Shown: positions 1 through 7,755, counted from the stretch's first letter. The stretch: 64,000 bases of DNA from Bacteroidales bacterium UBA7569 (GCA_002477945.1 DLLF01000028.1:1-64000); one strand, 5' to 3'. The notes: generated by a model from the letters alone, not told the origin. Made by a program: numbers and translations.

Positions 1-401
1 CCTTTGCGCAGGAAGCGCATCAGGTTGCGGCACATCATACTGCATATATGTTCTTTGTGGAGGTTGCAGAGGGCGGGGTAATACTTCTGCAGGTCGTACA
101 TGATGGGTGGCGGTTGTTCGAGGTTCTTCTCGTTTTTGCGTGCCATAGGTCCCCACTGATGCAGGATTTCTATCACGCTTTTGCCCTCCACCTCACGGAG
201 CATACGTTGTTCCATTTGCTGCTCATGTACGGCAAGCATATCCTTTACGAGTTGGTCTTTCGACTCAAAATATACGTAAAAGGTCTTCTTGGAGATACCC
301 AAATCACGGCAAATATCATCAATGCTCACAGAACGGATGCCTACTTTGCGCATCTTTTCCATAGCAAACTGCACGATATTTTCCCGCAAATCATCAGACA
401 T
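1..401 (-). CDS. TetR/AcrR family transcriptional regulator (partial, 3' end outside window)
   Basis: Reading leftwards from the ATG at 399-401 gives an open frame to the window edge, beginning MSDDLRENIVQFAMEKM. Residues about 20-50 (SVSIDDICRDLGISKKTFY, then VYFESKDQLVKD) are the typical TetR N-terminal helix-turn-helix with the usual end 'YFxSKxxL'. TetR proteins are dimeric repressors whose variable C-terminal domain binds a ligand; here only about 133 residues are visible, so the ligand pocket and target cannot be inferred. It could control an adjacent efflux or fatty-acid operon lying to the left. No operator palindrome was identified in 402-598. Family assignment is firm, specific role unknown. 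Confidence 0.85.
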   Translation of the reverse strand, partial: MSDDLRENIVQFAMEKMRKVGIRSVSIDDICRDLGISKKTFYVYFESKDQLVKDMLAVHEQQMEQRMLREVEGKSVIEILHQWGPMARKNEKNLEQPPPIMYDLQKYYPALCNLHKEHICSMMCRNLMRFLRK

Positions 402-598
402 ACCTTATAGCAAATTCAGACACTTTCTATTATGCAAGAAGTGTGCCACAAACACTTCTCATGGAAACTTTTTCACATTGTCAGTTTCCAAGTATCAAAA
501 GCAGAACTGATTTTACGCAACATTCTCCATCCGCCTGCCGTAAAAACGGACAACTATTCTACAGAGACTATGCCCAGGAACAGAAAACACTGACAACA

Positions 599-633
599 GA
601 CAAGGAATACAGATGTGGTCTGTATTCCTTGTC
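599..633 (-). terminator. hairpin downstream of the greA-HIT operon
   Basis: Perfect 15-bp stem, arms 599-613 and 619-633, loop TGTGG. It lies 56 bases past the stop of the leftward HIT gene, a position suited to transcription termination. The U-tract on the minus strand is weak. Confidence 0.5.
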
Positions 634-642
634 ATAGCCTGC

Positions 643-664
643 ATGTCCGCTGCACAGCGGACAT
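643..664. repeat. tight palindrome (10-bp arms, 2-base loop)
   Basis: Arms ATGTCCGCTG (643-652) and CAGCGGACAT (655-664) form a GC-rich hairpin beside the 599-633 stem. It has no U-tract, so it may be a REP-like palindrome or an mRNA 3'-end stabiliser rather than a terminator. Confidence 0.45.
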
Positions 665-688
665 TTGCGTTCCACGGCAGGACATTCG

Positions 689-1099
689 CTATTCTTCCCC
701 GTCTATCGCAACTGCGATAGAATTGGCAATCTCCGCCATTTCGTCAGCCTCCAAATGCAATTTAGGGTTTGAGAAGAGCATATCGGTCTCTTTTTGCAGC
801 GGGATGAGGTGCATATGCACATGGTTCACTTCCATACCCAATACCGCCACACCAATACGCTTGCAATCGATGGCTTTCTTCATACCTTCCGCTATTTTTT
901 TTGCAAAGACCATCATACCGGCAAGTGTCTGATCGTCCAGGTCGAAGATATAGTCGGCTTCCGGTTCGGGTAGTTTCGGAACGACCAAGGTATGTCCCTT
1001 CGTAAGAGGATTGATATCCAGAAACGCATAGAAGTGATCATCCTCTGCCACCTTATAACTCGGTATTTCGCCGTTTATAATTCGTGTAAACAGTGTCAT
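689..1099 (-). CDS. HIT family nucleotide-binding hydrolase
   Basis: 136 residues, full length for a small histidine-triad protein. The HIT motif HVHMH is at residues 93-97, followed by LIPL; the N-terminal part (FYAFLDINPLTKGHTLVVPK) is also typical. HIT enzymes use the middle histidine to attack the alpha-phosphate of nucleoside phosphoramidates or dinucleoside polyphosphates; the cytosolic substrate here is unknown. It overlaps greA by four bases (1096-1099, ATGA-type junction), so the two are translationally coupled in one leftward operon. No zinc-binding CxxC pair is seen. Family is certain, physiological substrate is not. Confidence 0.92.
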   Translation of the reverse strand: MTLFTRIINGEIPSYKVAEDDHFYAFLDINPLTKGHTLVVPKLPEPEADYIFDLDDQTLAGMMVFAKKIAEGMKKAIDCKRIGVAVLGMEVNHVHMHLIPLQKETDMLFSNPKLHLEADEMAEIANSIAVAIDGEE

Positions 1100-1566
1100 A
1101 GTGATATTTCGAGTATTTCAAATTCCATAATACCAGACGGAACGGAAATTTTGGCGACATCACCCACTTTCTTTCCGAGTAACCCTTTTGCAATAGGAGT
1201 AACAACCGACAACTTGCCTTCTTTGAAGTTGGCTTCGCTCTCCGTTACCAACTGATAGGACACAACAGCCCCCGTCTTAAGGTTTTTGATCTTCACCTTG
1301 GTCAACACCTGCACTTCATTGGTATTGATGCGTGATTCATCAATCATACGTGCATCCATAATCTTGGTCTTGAGCATTGCAATTTTGGATTCCAACTTGC
1401 CCTGTTCCTCTTTTGCGGCATCGTATTCAGCGTTCTCGCTCAAATCGCCTTTGTCACGTGCCTCTTGAATTGCCTGAATAACCCGAGGACGCTCCACGCC
1501 CTCCAGATAAACCAGTTCGTCTTTCAGTTTCTGCAGTCCATCTGCAGTCATATACACTACAGCCAT
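1096..1566 (-). CDS. greA: transcription elongation factor GreA
   Basis: 156 residues, normal for GreA. The N-terminal coiled-coil carries the acidic tip DLSENAEYDAAKEEQ (about residues 41-55) that reaches into the RNA polymerase secondary channel and stimulates cleavage of backtracked RNA; the C-terminal half has the FKBP-like fold ending in PSGIMEFEILEISL. It is the middle gene of a leftward operon: small membrane protein (stop 1588), greA, HIT protein. The spacing upstream is 21 bases. The likely promoter lies at 2096-2127. Confidence 0.96.
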   Translation of the reverse strand: MAVVYMTADGLQKLKDELVYLEGVERPRVIQAIQEARDKGDLSENAEYDAAKEEQGKLESKIAMLKTKIMDARMIDESRINTNEVQVLTKVKIKNLKTGAVVSYQLVTESEANFKEGKLSVVTPIAKGLLGKKVGDVAKISVPSGIMEFEILEISL

Positions 1567-1587
1567 AGTTCTATGATATTAGTTAAA

Positions 1588-1989
1588 TTAATACTTCCTT
1601 TTCAGTAATTCCGATGCAATAAATGCCTTTCGGGCATTTTCCGCATCAGAGAGGTTGAGTTCTTCTATCAAACTTTTTTCCTGAGATTGCCTTTCCTTGC
1701 TCTTTTCGGTTTTTCCTTTTCGTGGAGCGACACCAGGACGAGAAACATCCTTACGGACCATGTTCCCTGCATCATTTTGCTCTGTGTAAACATAGTGTGC
1801 AGGTTTTCCGTTCGCGGAATGCTCTTGCAGGATTTCATTATCCACAGGAGGGAATCTGGAATCCTGCATCGTGCCGATCTGAGAACCGGTGAATGACATT
1901 TTCTTTCGCTTGGCACGCTGTGTTTTCCGAACAGAATAAATCCACCCGAATACTATTGCAAAAAGCAAACCGATGATAACAGAACCCAT
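1588..1989 (-). CDS. small membrane-anchored protein of unknown function
   Basis: 133 residues. Residues 1-20 (MGSVIIGLLFAIVFGWIYSV) form one N-terminal membrane segment followed at once by a basic stretch (RKTQRAKRKK), so the rest should face the cytosol. The soluble part is charged, low in complexity in the middle (PRKGKTEKSKERQ), and ends in a predicted helix (SLIEELNLSDAENARKAFIASELLKRKY). I do not recognise a family. It is the first gene of the greA-HIT operon, behind a good Bacteroidota promoter and a hairpin-bearing leader, and its start at 1989 fits that arrangement. Confidence 0.65.
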   Translation of the reverse strand: MGSVIIGLLFAIVFGWIYSVRKTQRAKRKKMSFTGSQIGTMQDSRFPPVDNEILQEHSANGKPAHYVYTEQNDAGNMVRKDVSRPGVAPRKGKTEKSKERQSQEKSLIEELNLSDAENARKAFIASELLKRKY

Positions 1990-2020
1990 AGTTTATCTCC
2001 GTATAAAAAGATTGAAAAAC

Positions 2021-2046
2021 AACGAGAAACTTCCCAGCTTCTCGTT
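2021..2046 (-). promoter_or_regulatory. leader hairpin, attenuator-like
   Basis: Arms AACGAGAA (2021-2028) and TTCTCGTT (2039-2046). Read on the minus strand the stem is followed by GTTTTTC, so it resembles an intrinsic terminator, yet it sits between the promoter (2096-2127) and the first start codon (1989) of the greA operon. A short open frame on the same strand begins with ATG at about 2050 and runs through the hairpin. Confidence 0.45.
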
Positions 2047-2095
2047 GCCATTAAACCTAAACCTTAACTATGAAAATTTTATTTGTTTTCGGCGG

Positions 2096-2127
2096 CAAAG
2101 GTAAGTCTTTTTTCCCTACCATGCAAA
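2096..2127 (-). promoter_or_regulatory. Bacteroidota promoter for the greA operon
   Basis: On the minus strand: TTTG (2127-2124), 20-base spacer, TACCTTTG (2103-2096). This matches the Bacteroidota consensus exactly and would start transcription near 2090. Confidence 0.75.
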
Positions 2128-2260
2128 TCTTTGGCACAAAAATACTGAATCACGACTAAAAAATGGTGTTTAAGCAGGATTTTCGGCATACCATAGGCTG
2201 TTTCGATGTACCTTTACATGATTTTGTATATAGATATCACACTCCATTTACAGACTTGCC

Positions 2261-3604
2261 ATGCAGAAAAAGTTCTACATAGAGACTTACGGCTGCCAGA
2301 TGAACGTAGCGGATTCAGAAGTTGTAGCCTCCATTATGCAGATGACAGACTATCAGATTTCCGAAAAAGAGGAAGATTCGGATGTTGTGTTACTAAACAC
2401 ATGTTCCATACGGGACAATGCCGAGCAGAAGGTTATATCCCGTTTGAGGGCTCTTGCGGCGCAACGGAAGGGAAAGCAAAAGAAGATCATCGGCGTGATA
2501 GGCTGTATGGCAGAGCGCATTGGAGAAGAATTGATAAAGGAATATGGCGTTAACTTTGTAGCAGGACCTGATGCATACCTTGACATCCCCAATTTATTAG
2601 CCCAGTGCGAGGCGGGGCAGAGCGCCATCAATGTGGAACTCTCGAAGACCGAGACTTACAGAGAGATACTTCCTTCGCGCATAGGAAATCCCATATCGGG
2701 TTTTGTAAGCATTATGCGCGGTTGCAACAACTTCTGTTCGTATTGCGTAGTTCCTTACACTCGAGGGCGAGAGCGGAGCAGAGATGTGGAGAGCATATTG
2801 GCAGAACTGCGCGACCTGCAAGGACGCGGGTACAAAGAAGCGACTCTTCTCGGTCAGAACGTGAACTCCTACCGATTTGAGAAAGACGGGTCGGTCATCA
2901 CATTTCCAGATCTCTTGGAGATTGTTGCAGAGGCTGTACCCGACATGCGCATCCGCTTCACGACATCCCACCCGAAAGATATGTCAGACAGAACATTGGA
3001 GGTGATTGCCGGTCACGGGAACTTATGCAAATTTATCCATCTCCCTGTACAAAGCGGGAGCGACAGAATCTTGTCGCTTATGAACAGGAAGTACACCAGG
3101 GAATGGTACTTGGAGCGTATTGCCGCCATCCGCAGGATAGTGCCAGAGGCAACGATAGGGACAGATGTTTTTTGCGGTTTCCACAGCGAGACGGAAGAAG
3201 ATCACCAGCAGACATTGTCCTTGATGCGCGAAGTCGGTTTTGACACGGCTTTCATGTTCAAATACTCGGAACGCCCCGGAACCTACGCAAGCAAACATTT
3301 ACCTGATGACATTCCCGAGGAGACGAAAATCCGACGGCTCAATGAGATTATCGCCTTGCAGAACCAACTATCGCTGGAGAGCAACCAACGGGATACAGGA
3401 AAAGTGTTCGAGGTACTGGTAGAGGGATTCTCGAAGCGTTCCCATGAACAGTTCTATGGCAGAACATCGGGCTATAAAACCGTTGTATTCCCACGCAAAG
3501 GGAGACATATCGGGGAGTTGGTTGAAGTACGAATCACTTCCTGCTCCGCAGCGACATTGATAGGAGAGATCGTGGGGAAAGACGAACGTCCCTCTGCAGA
3601 TTAA
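2261..3604 (+). CDS. miaB: tRNA-2-methylthio-N6-dimethylallyladenosine synthase MiaB
   Basis: 447 residues, full length. The N-terminal methylthiotransferase domain begins FYIETYGCQMN and has the further cysteines NTCSIRDNA and GCMAER that hold the auxiliary [4Fe-4S] cluster. The radical SAM CxxxCxxC triad is in GCNNFCSYC at about residues 154-162, followed by VPYTRGRE, typical of MiaB rather than MtaB or RimO. The C-terminal part from about 380 is a TRAM RNA-binding domain. The enzyme adds the methylthio group to i6A37 of tRNAs reading UNN codons. The gene stands alone, with a hairpin terminator at 3624-3663. Confidence 0.97.
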   Translation: MQKKFYIETYGCQMNVADSEVVASIMQMTDYQISEKEEDSDVVLLNTCSIRDNAEQKVISRLRALAAQRKGKQKKIIGVIGCMAERIGEELIKEYGVNFVAGPDAYLDIPNLLAQCEAGQSAINVELSKTETYREILPSRIGNPISGFVSIMRGCNNFCSYCVVPYTRGRERSRDVESILAELRDLQGRGYKEATLLGQNVNSYRFEKDGSVITFPDLLEIVAEAVPDMRIRFTTSHPKDMSDRTLEVIAGHGNLCKFIHLPVQSGSDRILSLMNRKYTREWYLERIAAIRRIVPEATIGTDVFCGFHSETEEDHQQTLSLMREVGFDTAFMFKYSERPGTYASKHLPDDIPEETKIRRLNEIIALQNQLSLESNQRDTGKVFEVLVEGFSKRSHEQFYGRTSGYKTVVFPRKGRHIGELVEVRITSCSAATLIGEIVGKDERPSAD

Positions 3605-3623
3605 GACAACGCATACACCAACA

Positions 3624-3668
3624 AAAGGACACCAAAGAACGGTTAAGCCACTTGGTGTCCTTTGTTTG
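3624..3668. terminator. terminator after miaB
   Basis: 12-bp perfect stem, arms 3624-3635 and 3652-3663, followed on the plus strand by TTTGTTTG overlap. It separates miaB (+) from the convergent gene ending at 3694 and may serve both. Confidence 0.75.
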
Positions 3669-3693
3669 TCAGAAGCCGATACTTGTCTTCACC

Positions 3694-4656
3694 CTATTGT
3701 TGTTTATTAAACGGGATGAGGTACAGATGTTTGTCGGCAATCCGCCAGGTAACATATTTGTCAAAGACCGATTCCGCTCCGCGCTCTTGCATCAGTTTGA
3801 CCACCTCAGGATAGTGTTTGATACGGCTCAACTCTCCGACAGAATCGAGATGGTGTTTATAACGTTCGGCAACAATAGTTCCAATCGGACACGTCCTTTC
3901 CGACAGACACGTTCGTTCATTCCGCGTTTGTTTTGATTTACACTTGCACATCTTCTTCATCTTGCCTATCAAGGTATGCATTGCTCTACACAAACAACAC
4001 TTTTTAGTCTGTTTGGTCTGTGAATCCGTTGATGTTTCGAAATACAGTTTGAATATTTTCCGTCTTTCTTTCCTGCCTGCTTTGAAATACAATATCAGTT
4101 TTTCGGTCTCATAAATCAATTTAACCGAGCGTTGTATCAGATCTTCCAAATTATCCTTTCGGGTTTGTTCGCCAATATCAGGATCGGTAAAATGAGAGCA
4201 CGCAACTTCCGCACTGATGCCATAGTTACGCATAAGGAGTTCCATTTCGTGCATTGTTCCATAAAGAGCCGCATCGCTGGAAAGACGATGAAAGTTGCAG
4301 TCCTCGGGCAGAAAAGCAAGACGGCGAAAGATTCCTTCGTCAGGATAGCCGTAGGAATAGCCTTTTTTTTCCAGTTTGTCACGCAGTATCTCAATAATAG
4401 CGATATTGACAAAGAGGTGGCGGACAATATCTTCCAAAATACGAACCTTTTGCATCCGACTGATTTTGGAATCATGGTACCATTTATATACGCCCAAGAT
4501 ACCGAGAATGGTAACTATGGACGCAATAAAGGCAGCCCCGTTGAAAAAAGGAGTCCATCCAGAAGTTCCATCCGTATTATAGTTAATGAGTGTTACTTGC
4601 GACAATATACTATCAATCGCATACACATTGTCGGGCGAAATCAGAGAGTCGTTCAT
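3694..4656 (-). CDS. unrecognised protein with one transmembrane segment and a cysteine-rich stretch
   Basis: 320 residues. About 36 N-terminal residues precede one membrane segment (FFNGAAFIASIVTILGILGV, about 37-56); the remainder is soluble, helical and basic. Around residues 220-260 lies a cluster of cysteines (CCLCRAMH, then MCKCKS, then RTCLSERTC) that could bind metal, but the spacing fits no zinc domain I know. No signal peptide, no enzymatic motif. The coding frame is intact, and it runs in the same direction as the upstream cca gene with a 34-base gap, so the two may be cotranscribed. Function unknown. Confidence 0.6.
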   Translation of the reverse strand: MNDSLISPDNVYAIDSILSQVTLINYNTDGTSGWTPFFNGAAFIASIVTILGILGVYKWYHDSKISRMQKVRILEDIVRHLFVNIAIIEILRDKLEKKGYSYGYPDEGIFRRLAFLPEDCNFHRLSSDAALYGTMHEMELLMRNYGISAEVACSHFTDPDIGEQTRKDNLEDLIQRSVKLIYETEKLILYFKAGRKERRKIFKLYFETSTDSQTKQTKKCCLCRAMHTLIGKMKKMCKCKSKQTRNERTCLSERTCPIGTIVAERYKHHLDSVGELSRIKHYPEVVKLMQERGAESVFDKYVTWRIADKHLYLIPFNKQQ

Positions 4657-4690
4657 AATAAAAATGTTTGTTTTGTTATTTTTAATTGTG

Positions 4691-6118
4691 TTACCTCAAG
4701 CCTTTTTCCTTCGCCAATTGCATGAGGTACTGCTTAGCAGGTTCGTATTCATTGGGTATTACTCCGTCGAGGACGGCATCTTTGAGTGCATTCTTCAGTT
4801 CACCGACAACGGCACCCGGCTGAAGATTGAGCAGCGACATTATCTCTTCACCACGGATGGGCGGTTGGAAGCAGCGCAACCGATCTTTCTCCTCTATCTC
4901 ACGCATCTTTTGGCGTACCAATTGATAGTTGTGCTTATACCGGCGTACTTTTTCCTCGTTTTTGGAAGTAATGTCGGCTTCACAGAGCAACATCAAGTCT
5001 TCAATGTCTTCTCCCGCCTCGAAAAGCAGTCTGCGTACCGCAGAATCCGTAACGCTTTCTTCTATCAGATTAATGGGTCGCATGTGCAGATCCACCATTT
5101 TGATGACGTACTTCATCTTCTCATTCTGCGGCAACTTCATGCGGGCAAAAATACGGGGAATCATTTTGGCTCCGACATAGTTGTGATTATGGAAAGTCCA
5201 TCCTGCCGCATTATCCCAACTTTTGGTGCGCGGTTTACCGATGTCGTGCAACAAGGCAGCCCAGCGCAGCCACAGATTATCTGACTTGGCAGCGACGGCA
5301 TCCAGCACTTGCATGGTATGCAAAAAGATGTCTTTGTGTCCCCTTCCATCTTTTGTCTCCACTCCTTTCAGCGCAGCCAACTCGGGAAAGATGACAGACA
5401 GCAACCCTGTCTTATACAGCAAAATCCATCCGACAGAAGGACGGCGTGAAAGCATAATTCTATTGAGTTCGTCGGCAATACGTTCCTTTGTGATAATGTT
5501 TATCCTTTCACGGTTCCGTTCGATTGCTTCGAAGGTTGTAAGATTCAGACAGAAACCGAGTTGGGTGGCGAAACGGATGCCGCGCATCATACGCAGGGGA
5601 TCGTCGGAAAAGGTGATATCGGGATCAAGGGGAGTGCGTATGATACATTCTTCCATATCGTGCAATCCGTCAAAAGGATCCAACAGTTCTCCATAATGTT
5701 CCCTGTTGAGACAAATTGCGAGCGCATTGATCGTAAAATCACGCCTGTTTTGGTCGTCTTCCAGCGTGCCTTCCGCCACAACAGGATTGCGGGAATCGGA
5801 ATGATAGGATTCTTTGCGCGCCCCGACGAACTCCAATTCGTTTTCTCCTTTCTTCACTTGCGCTGTTCCATAGGTCTTAAACACGGAGAGATGAGTTCCC
5901 TTTCCGAGAGCCTCAGCCACGGCATGTGCCAAATCGATGCCATTTCCCACAACGACCACATCAATATCCTTGCTCTCTCGGTGCAGGAACAAATCGCGTA
6001 CCCAACCGCCGATCACATAGCACGGAAGGTTCAATTTGTCTGCCTGTTCCCCCACCAAATGAAGCAAAGGGCTGTCCAGCCTGTCGGAATCAACAATCAT
6101 ATTGTGATTTTCTTGCAT
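4691..6118 (-). CDS. cca: CCA tRNA nucleotidyltransferase / poly(A) polymerase family with HD domain
   Basis: About 475 residues. The N-terminal nucleotidyltransferase head has YVIGGWVRDLFLHRESKDID (G-G, R-D-L and the metal-binding D-x-D), then RRDFTINALA and DDPLRMMRGIRFA, the hallmarks of class II CCA enzymes. Mid-protein HDIGKPRT is an HD phosphohydrolase motif, as in Bacteroidales homologues. The enzyme builds or repairs the tRNA 3' CCA end. The open frame extends to 6136, but the promoter at 6123-6154 rules that out. ATG at 6118 would be almost leaderless; the in-frame ATG at 6100 leaves about 17 bases of leader and is a real alternative. Confidence 0.93.
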   Translation of the reverse strand: MQENHNMIVDSDRLDSPLLHLVGEQADKLNLPCYVIGGWVRDLFLHRESKDIDVVVVGNGIDLAHAVAEALGKGTHLSVFKTYGTAQVKKGENELEFVGARKESYHSDSRNPVVAEGTLEDDQNRRDFTINALAICLNREHYGELLDPFDGLHDMEECIIRTPLDPDITFSDDPLRMMRGIRFATQLGFCLNLTTFEAIERNRERINIITKERIADELNRIMLSRRPSVGWILLYKTGLLSVIFPELAALKGVETKDGRGHKDIFLHTMQVLDAVAAKSDNLWLRWAALLHDIGKPRTKSWDNAAGWTFHNHNYVGAKMIPRIFARMKLPQNEKMKYVIKMVDLHMRPINLIEESVTDSAVRRLLFEAGEDIEDLMLLCEADITSKNEEKVRRYKHNYQLVRQKMREIEEKDRLRCFQPPIRGEEIMSLLNLQPGAVVGELKNALKDAVLDGVIPNEYEPAKQYLMQLAKEKGLR

Positions 6119-6122
6119 ACGA

Positions 6123-6154
6123 CAAAGGTAGCACATTTTTTATTCTGGCACAAA
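6123..6154 (-). promoter_or_regulatory. Bacteroidota promoter for cca
   Basis: Minus strand: TTTG (6154-6151), 20-base spacer, TACCTTTG (6130-6123). It sits in the short gap between the divergent cca and DUF4294 genes and predicts a start of transcription at about 6116-6118, on top of the upstream cca ATG. Confidence 0.75.
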
Positions 6155-6175
6155 TGTTGTCGCAACGTTCGCAAT

Positions 6176-6757
6176 ATGATGAAACTATCGGTTTGCTGGT
6201 TAGCATTATTCTGTTTCGTTTTTTGCTACGGAGCGGATACGGAAAGACGTGACTCGTGCCTTGTGCAACTCCAAGAGAACGACACATTGTACGTCAAAGT
6301 CCTTCGTACCGTATATGTATATCCTCCCATGCGTTTCAAGAACAAGCGGCAGGAGCGTTTTTACTGGAAGACCGTACGCGATGTAAAAAAGACTCTTCCC
6401 ATTGCCAAGATCCTAACACAGGAAATGATACGTACACATGATATTATGAGCAAGATGAACCGCCGCGAGCAACGCAAGTTCTGGAAACAATACGAGAAAA
6501 TACTATACACCCAATATGAAGACCAGTTCCGGCACATGACCGCCTCGCAGGGACAGATGCTAATGAAACTCATTGACAGGGAATGCGGTCACACATCTTA
6601 CGATGTGATCAAGTACTACAAAGGCGGTTTTGCCGCTTCCTTCTGGCAAACCGTAGCCAAGATGGTGGGGAACGACCTGAAAGAGGAGTATGACGGAAGC
6701 GACAGAGACCAGATTACAGAACGTATCATCACGCTTGTTGAGGCGGGGCAACTGTGA
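6176..6757 (+). CDS. DUF4294 domain-containing exported protein
   Basis: 193 residues. An N-terminal signal peptide (MMKLSVCWLALFCFVFCYGA) precedes the DUF4294 core, recognised by VLRTVYVYPPMRFKNKRQ and YKGGFAASFWQTVAKMVGNDLKEEYD. DUF4294 proteins are small periplasmic proteins common in Bacteroidota with no known function. The open frame reaches back to 5561 inside the antisense of cca, but the first start that leaves a signal peptide at the N-terminus is ATG at 6176 (or the next codon, 6179). It is divergent from cca with a 57-base gap. Family is a good match from memory; role unknown. Confidence 0.8.
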   Translation: MMKLSVCWLALFCFVFCYGADTERRDSCLVQLQENDTLYVKVLRTVYVYPPMRFKNKRQERFYWKTVRDVKKTLPIAKILTQEMIRTHDIMSKMNRREQRKFWKQYEKILYTQYEDQFRHMTASQGQMLMKLIDRECGHTSYDVIKYYKGGFAASFWQTVAKMVGNDLKEEYDGSDRDQITERIITLVEAGQL

Positions 6758-6914
6758 TAATCTCGTTGATAAGTTTATAGGTTTATGCGTTTATGCGTGG
6801 TTGAGGAGGTTGTGGGTTTGGGTCGGTTTATTTCGGTTATCCGTTGGCGGAATTAAGTTCATTCAGTTTACCTCACTACTTGACAGGTTACAATTAATCT
6901 TATGTGTACACTTC

Positions 6915-6948
6915 TTTCTTTTCTTTTGCATAACCAGAAGAGAAGAAA
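6915..6948. repeat. TTTCTTTTCTTTTG palindrome, copy 1
   Basis: Left arm TTTCTTTTCTTTTG (6915-6928); right arm 6935-6948 matches its complement with two changes. The left arm is identical to that of the copy at 7409. Confidence 0.6.
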
Positions 6949-6966
6949 CCAAAAAGACTCCCCCAA

Positions 6967-6985
6967 CCCCCTCTCTGAGAGGGGG
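6967..6985. repeat. CCCCCTCTC/GAGAGGGGG palindrome
   Basis: Nine-base arms around a single T. Related C/G-rich palindromes occur at 17195-17211 and, inside the methyltransferase gene, at 46432-46449. Confidence 0.6.
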
Positions 6986-7098
6986 TTATCAGATAGACGT
7001 TCTATGTTGTTCGAGAAGTTCGAGAGAGGATGGGACTAATTGGGCAAATTAGAATAATTGGGCGAATGGGGCAGATTGGACGGATTGGGTGGATTGGG

Positions 7099-7117
7099 CG
7101 GGCGATAGTATCGCCCG
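7099..7117. repeat. CGGGCGAT hairpin, copy 1
   Basis: Arms CGGGCGAT (7099-7106) and ATCGCCCG (7110-7117), then ATAAGAAACAATAC. A second copy with the same flank is at 41906-41928. Confidence 0.65.
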
Positions 7118-7192
7118 ATAAGAAACAATACTTGGATTTACGGATGGGTCATTTACGATATATGATTTTACGTTATCGATTTCATCTTCGTC

Positions 7193-7274
7193 TCTCGTTG
7201 AGGGGTCGTTGAGGTCGGCTTGAGGGGTCGTGATATTTACGATTTGACAATGTACGATGTACGATTTTGCGAGG
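7193..7274 (+). repeat. dispersed GAGGGGTCG element, copy 1
   Basis: Core TCGTTGAGGGGTCGTTGAGG, then TCGGCTTGAGGGGTCG, followed by a tail (TTTACGATTTGACAATGTAC...). The same core appears at 17233, 29928, 41987 and 58130, always in plus orientation; the tail is shared only with the copy at 17233. Confidence 0.7.
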
Positions 7275-7408
7275 AAGAATATAGGGAGGACAAAGAATCC
7301 GCCAATGAGATGATGATAGACGTTCTGGTTGATTGAGAAGTTCGAGGGAGGTGGGACGAATAAATTATGGAAATCGCACCAAAACTATAAGAGATATTTC
7401 TATATACC

Positions 7409-7442
7409 TTTCTTTTCTTTTGCATGACCAAAAGAAAAGAAA
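7409..7442. repeat. TTTCTTTTCTTTTG palindrome, copy 2 (perfect)
   Basis: Perfect 14-bp arms 7409-7422 and 7429-7442, loop CATGAC. It borders a segment (7443-7645) that translates in one frame without stops for about 65 codons but has no start signal and looks like repeat-derived DNA. Confidence 0.65.
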
Positions 7443-7640
7443 CCAAAGAAAAGTCACCGGCTGTGCGTCGGGCGTTGCCAAAAATATGGGGTCGCTCGAA
7501 TTTCGGCGGAGACACAACTCGCTACGCTCAGACAGTATCTCCGCTTATCGAAATTCTCGCTCCATTTTTGACGCACCGACACAATGCCGGAAGTTGCTGA
7601 CCTGCGGAGTTTCTAAGTTTGCTCCCTGTATTGCCTCCGT

Positions 7641-7664
7641 ATAAAAATAAAAATAAAAATAAAA
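7641..7664. repeat. (ATAAAA)4 microsatellite
   Basis: Four exact copies of a hexamer about 60 bases upstream of the rpsU promoter. Confidence 0.8.
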
Positions 7665-7723
7665 ATACAACTACCCTGTATGATTCATTTTGATGCAGTC
7701 GGCTTGAATATATTTTTCACAGA

Positions 7724-7755
7724 CTTGCACAATTCAAAAACTTGCACTAACTTTG
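7724..7755 (+). promoter_or_regulatory. Bacteroidota promoter for rpsU
   Basis: CTTG (7724-7727), 20-base spacer, TAACTTTG (7748-7755). Transcription would begin near 7762, giving a leader of about 95 bases that contains a small GAAGAG/CTCTTC inverted repeat. Confidence 0.75.

Larger units (their letters stand above)
402..688. other. intergenic region with two hairpins
   Basis: No convincing gene. Small open frames here lack family features. It holds the upstream region of the TetR gene and, at 599-664, two perfect hairpins lying downstream of the leftward HIT gene. Confidence 0.6.
6758..7723. other. gene-free region made of repeats
   Basis: No supported gene. From left to right: GGCGGAATTAAGTTCATTCA (6846-6865), a T-rich/A-rich palindrome (6915-6948), CCCCCTCTC palindrome (6967-6985), GTTGTTCGAGAAGTTC (7006-7021), GGATTGG-type short tandem runs (7030-7100), hairpin 7099-7117, the GAGGGGTCG element (7193-7274), a second GAGAAGTTCGAG copy (7328-7346), a perfect 14-bp palindrome (7409-7442), a segment of about 200 bases that could be remnant coding DNA, and an ATAAAA run (7641-7664). 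The first six parts recur in the same order at 16891-17310. Confidence 0.75.

Noticed and set aside
6758..7723. An insertion sequence
   Set aside because: No transposase-like frame, no paired terminal inverted repeats or target duplication could be made out; only short repeats.
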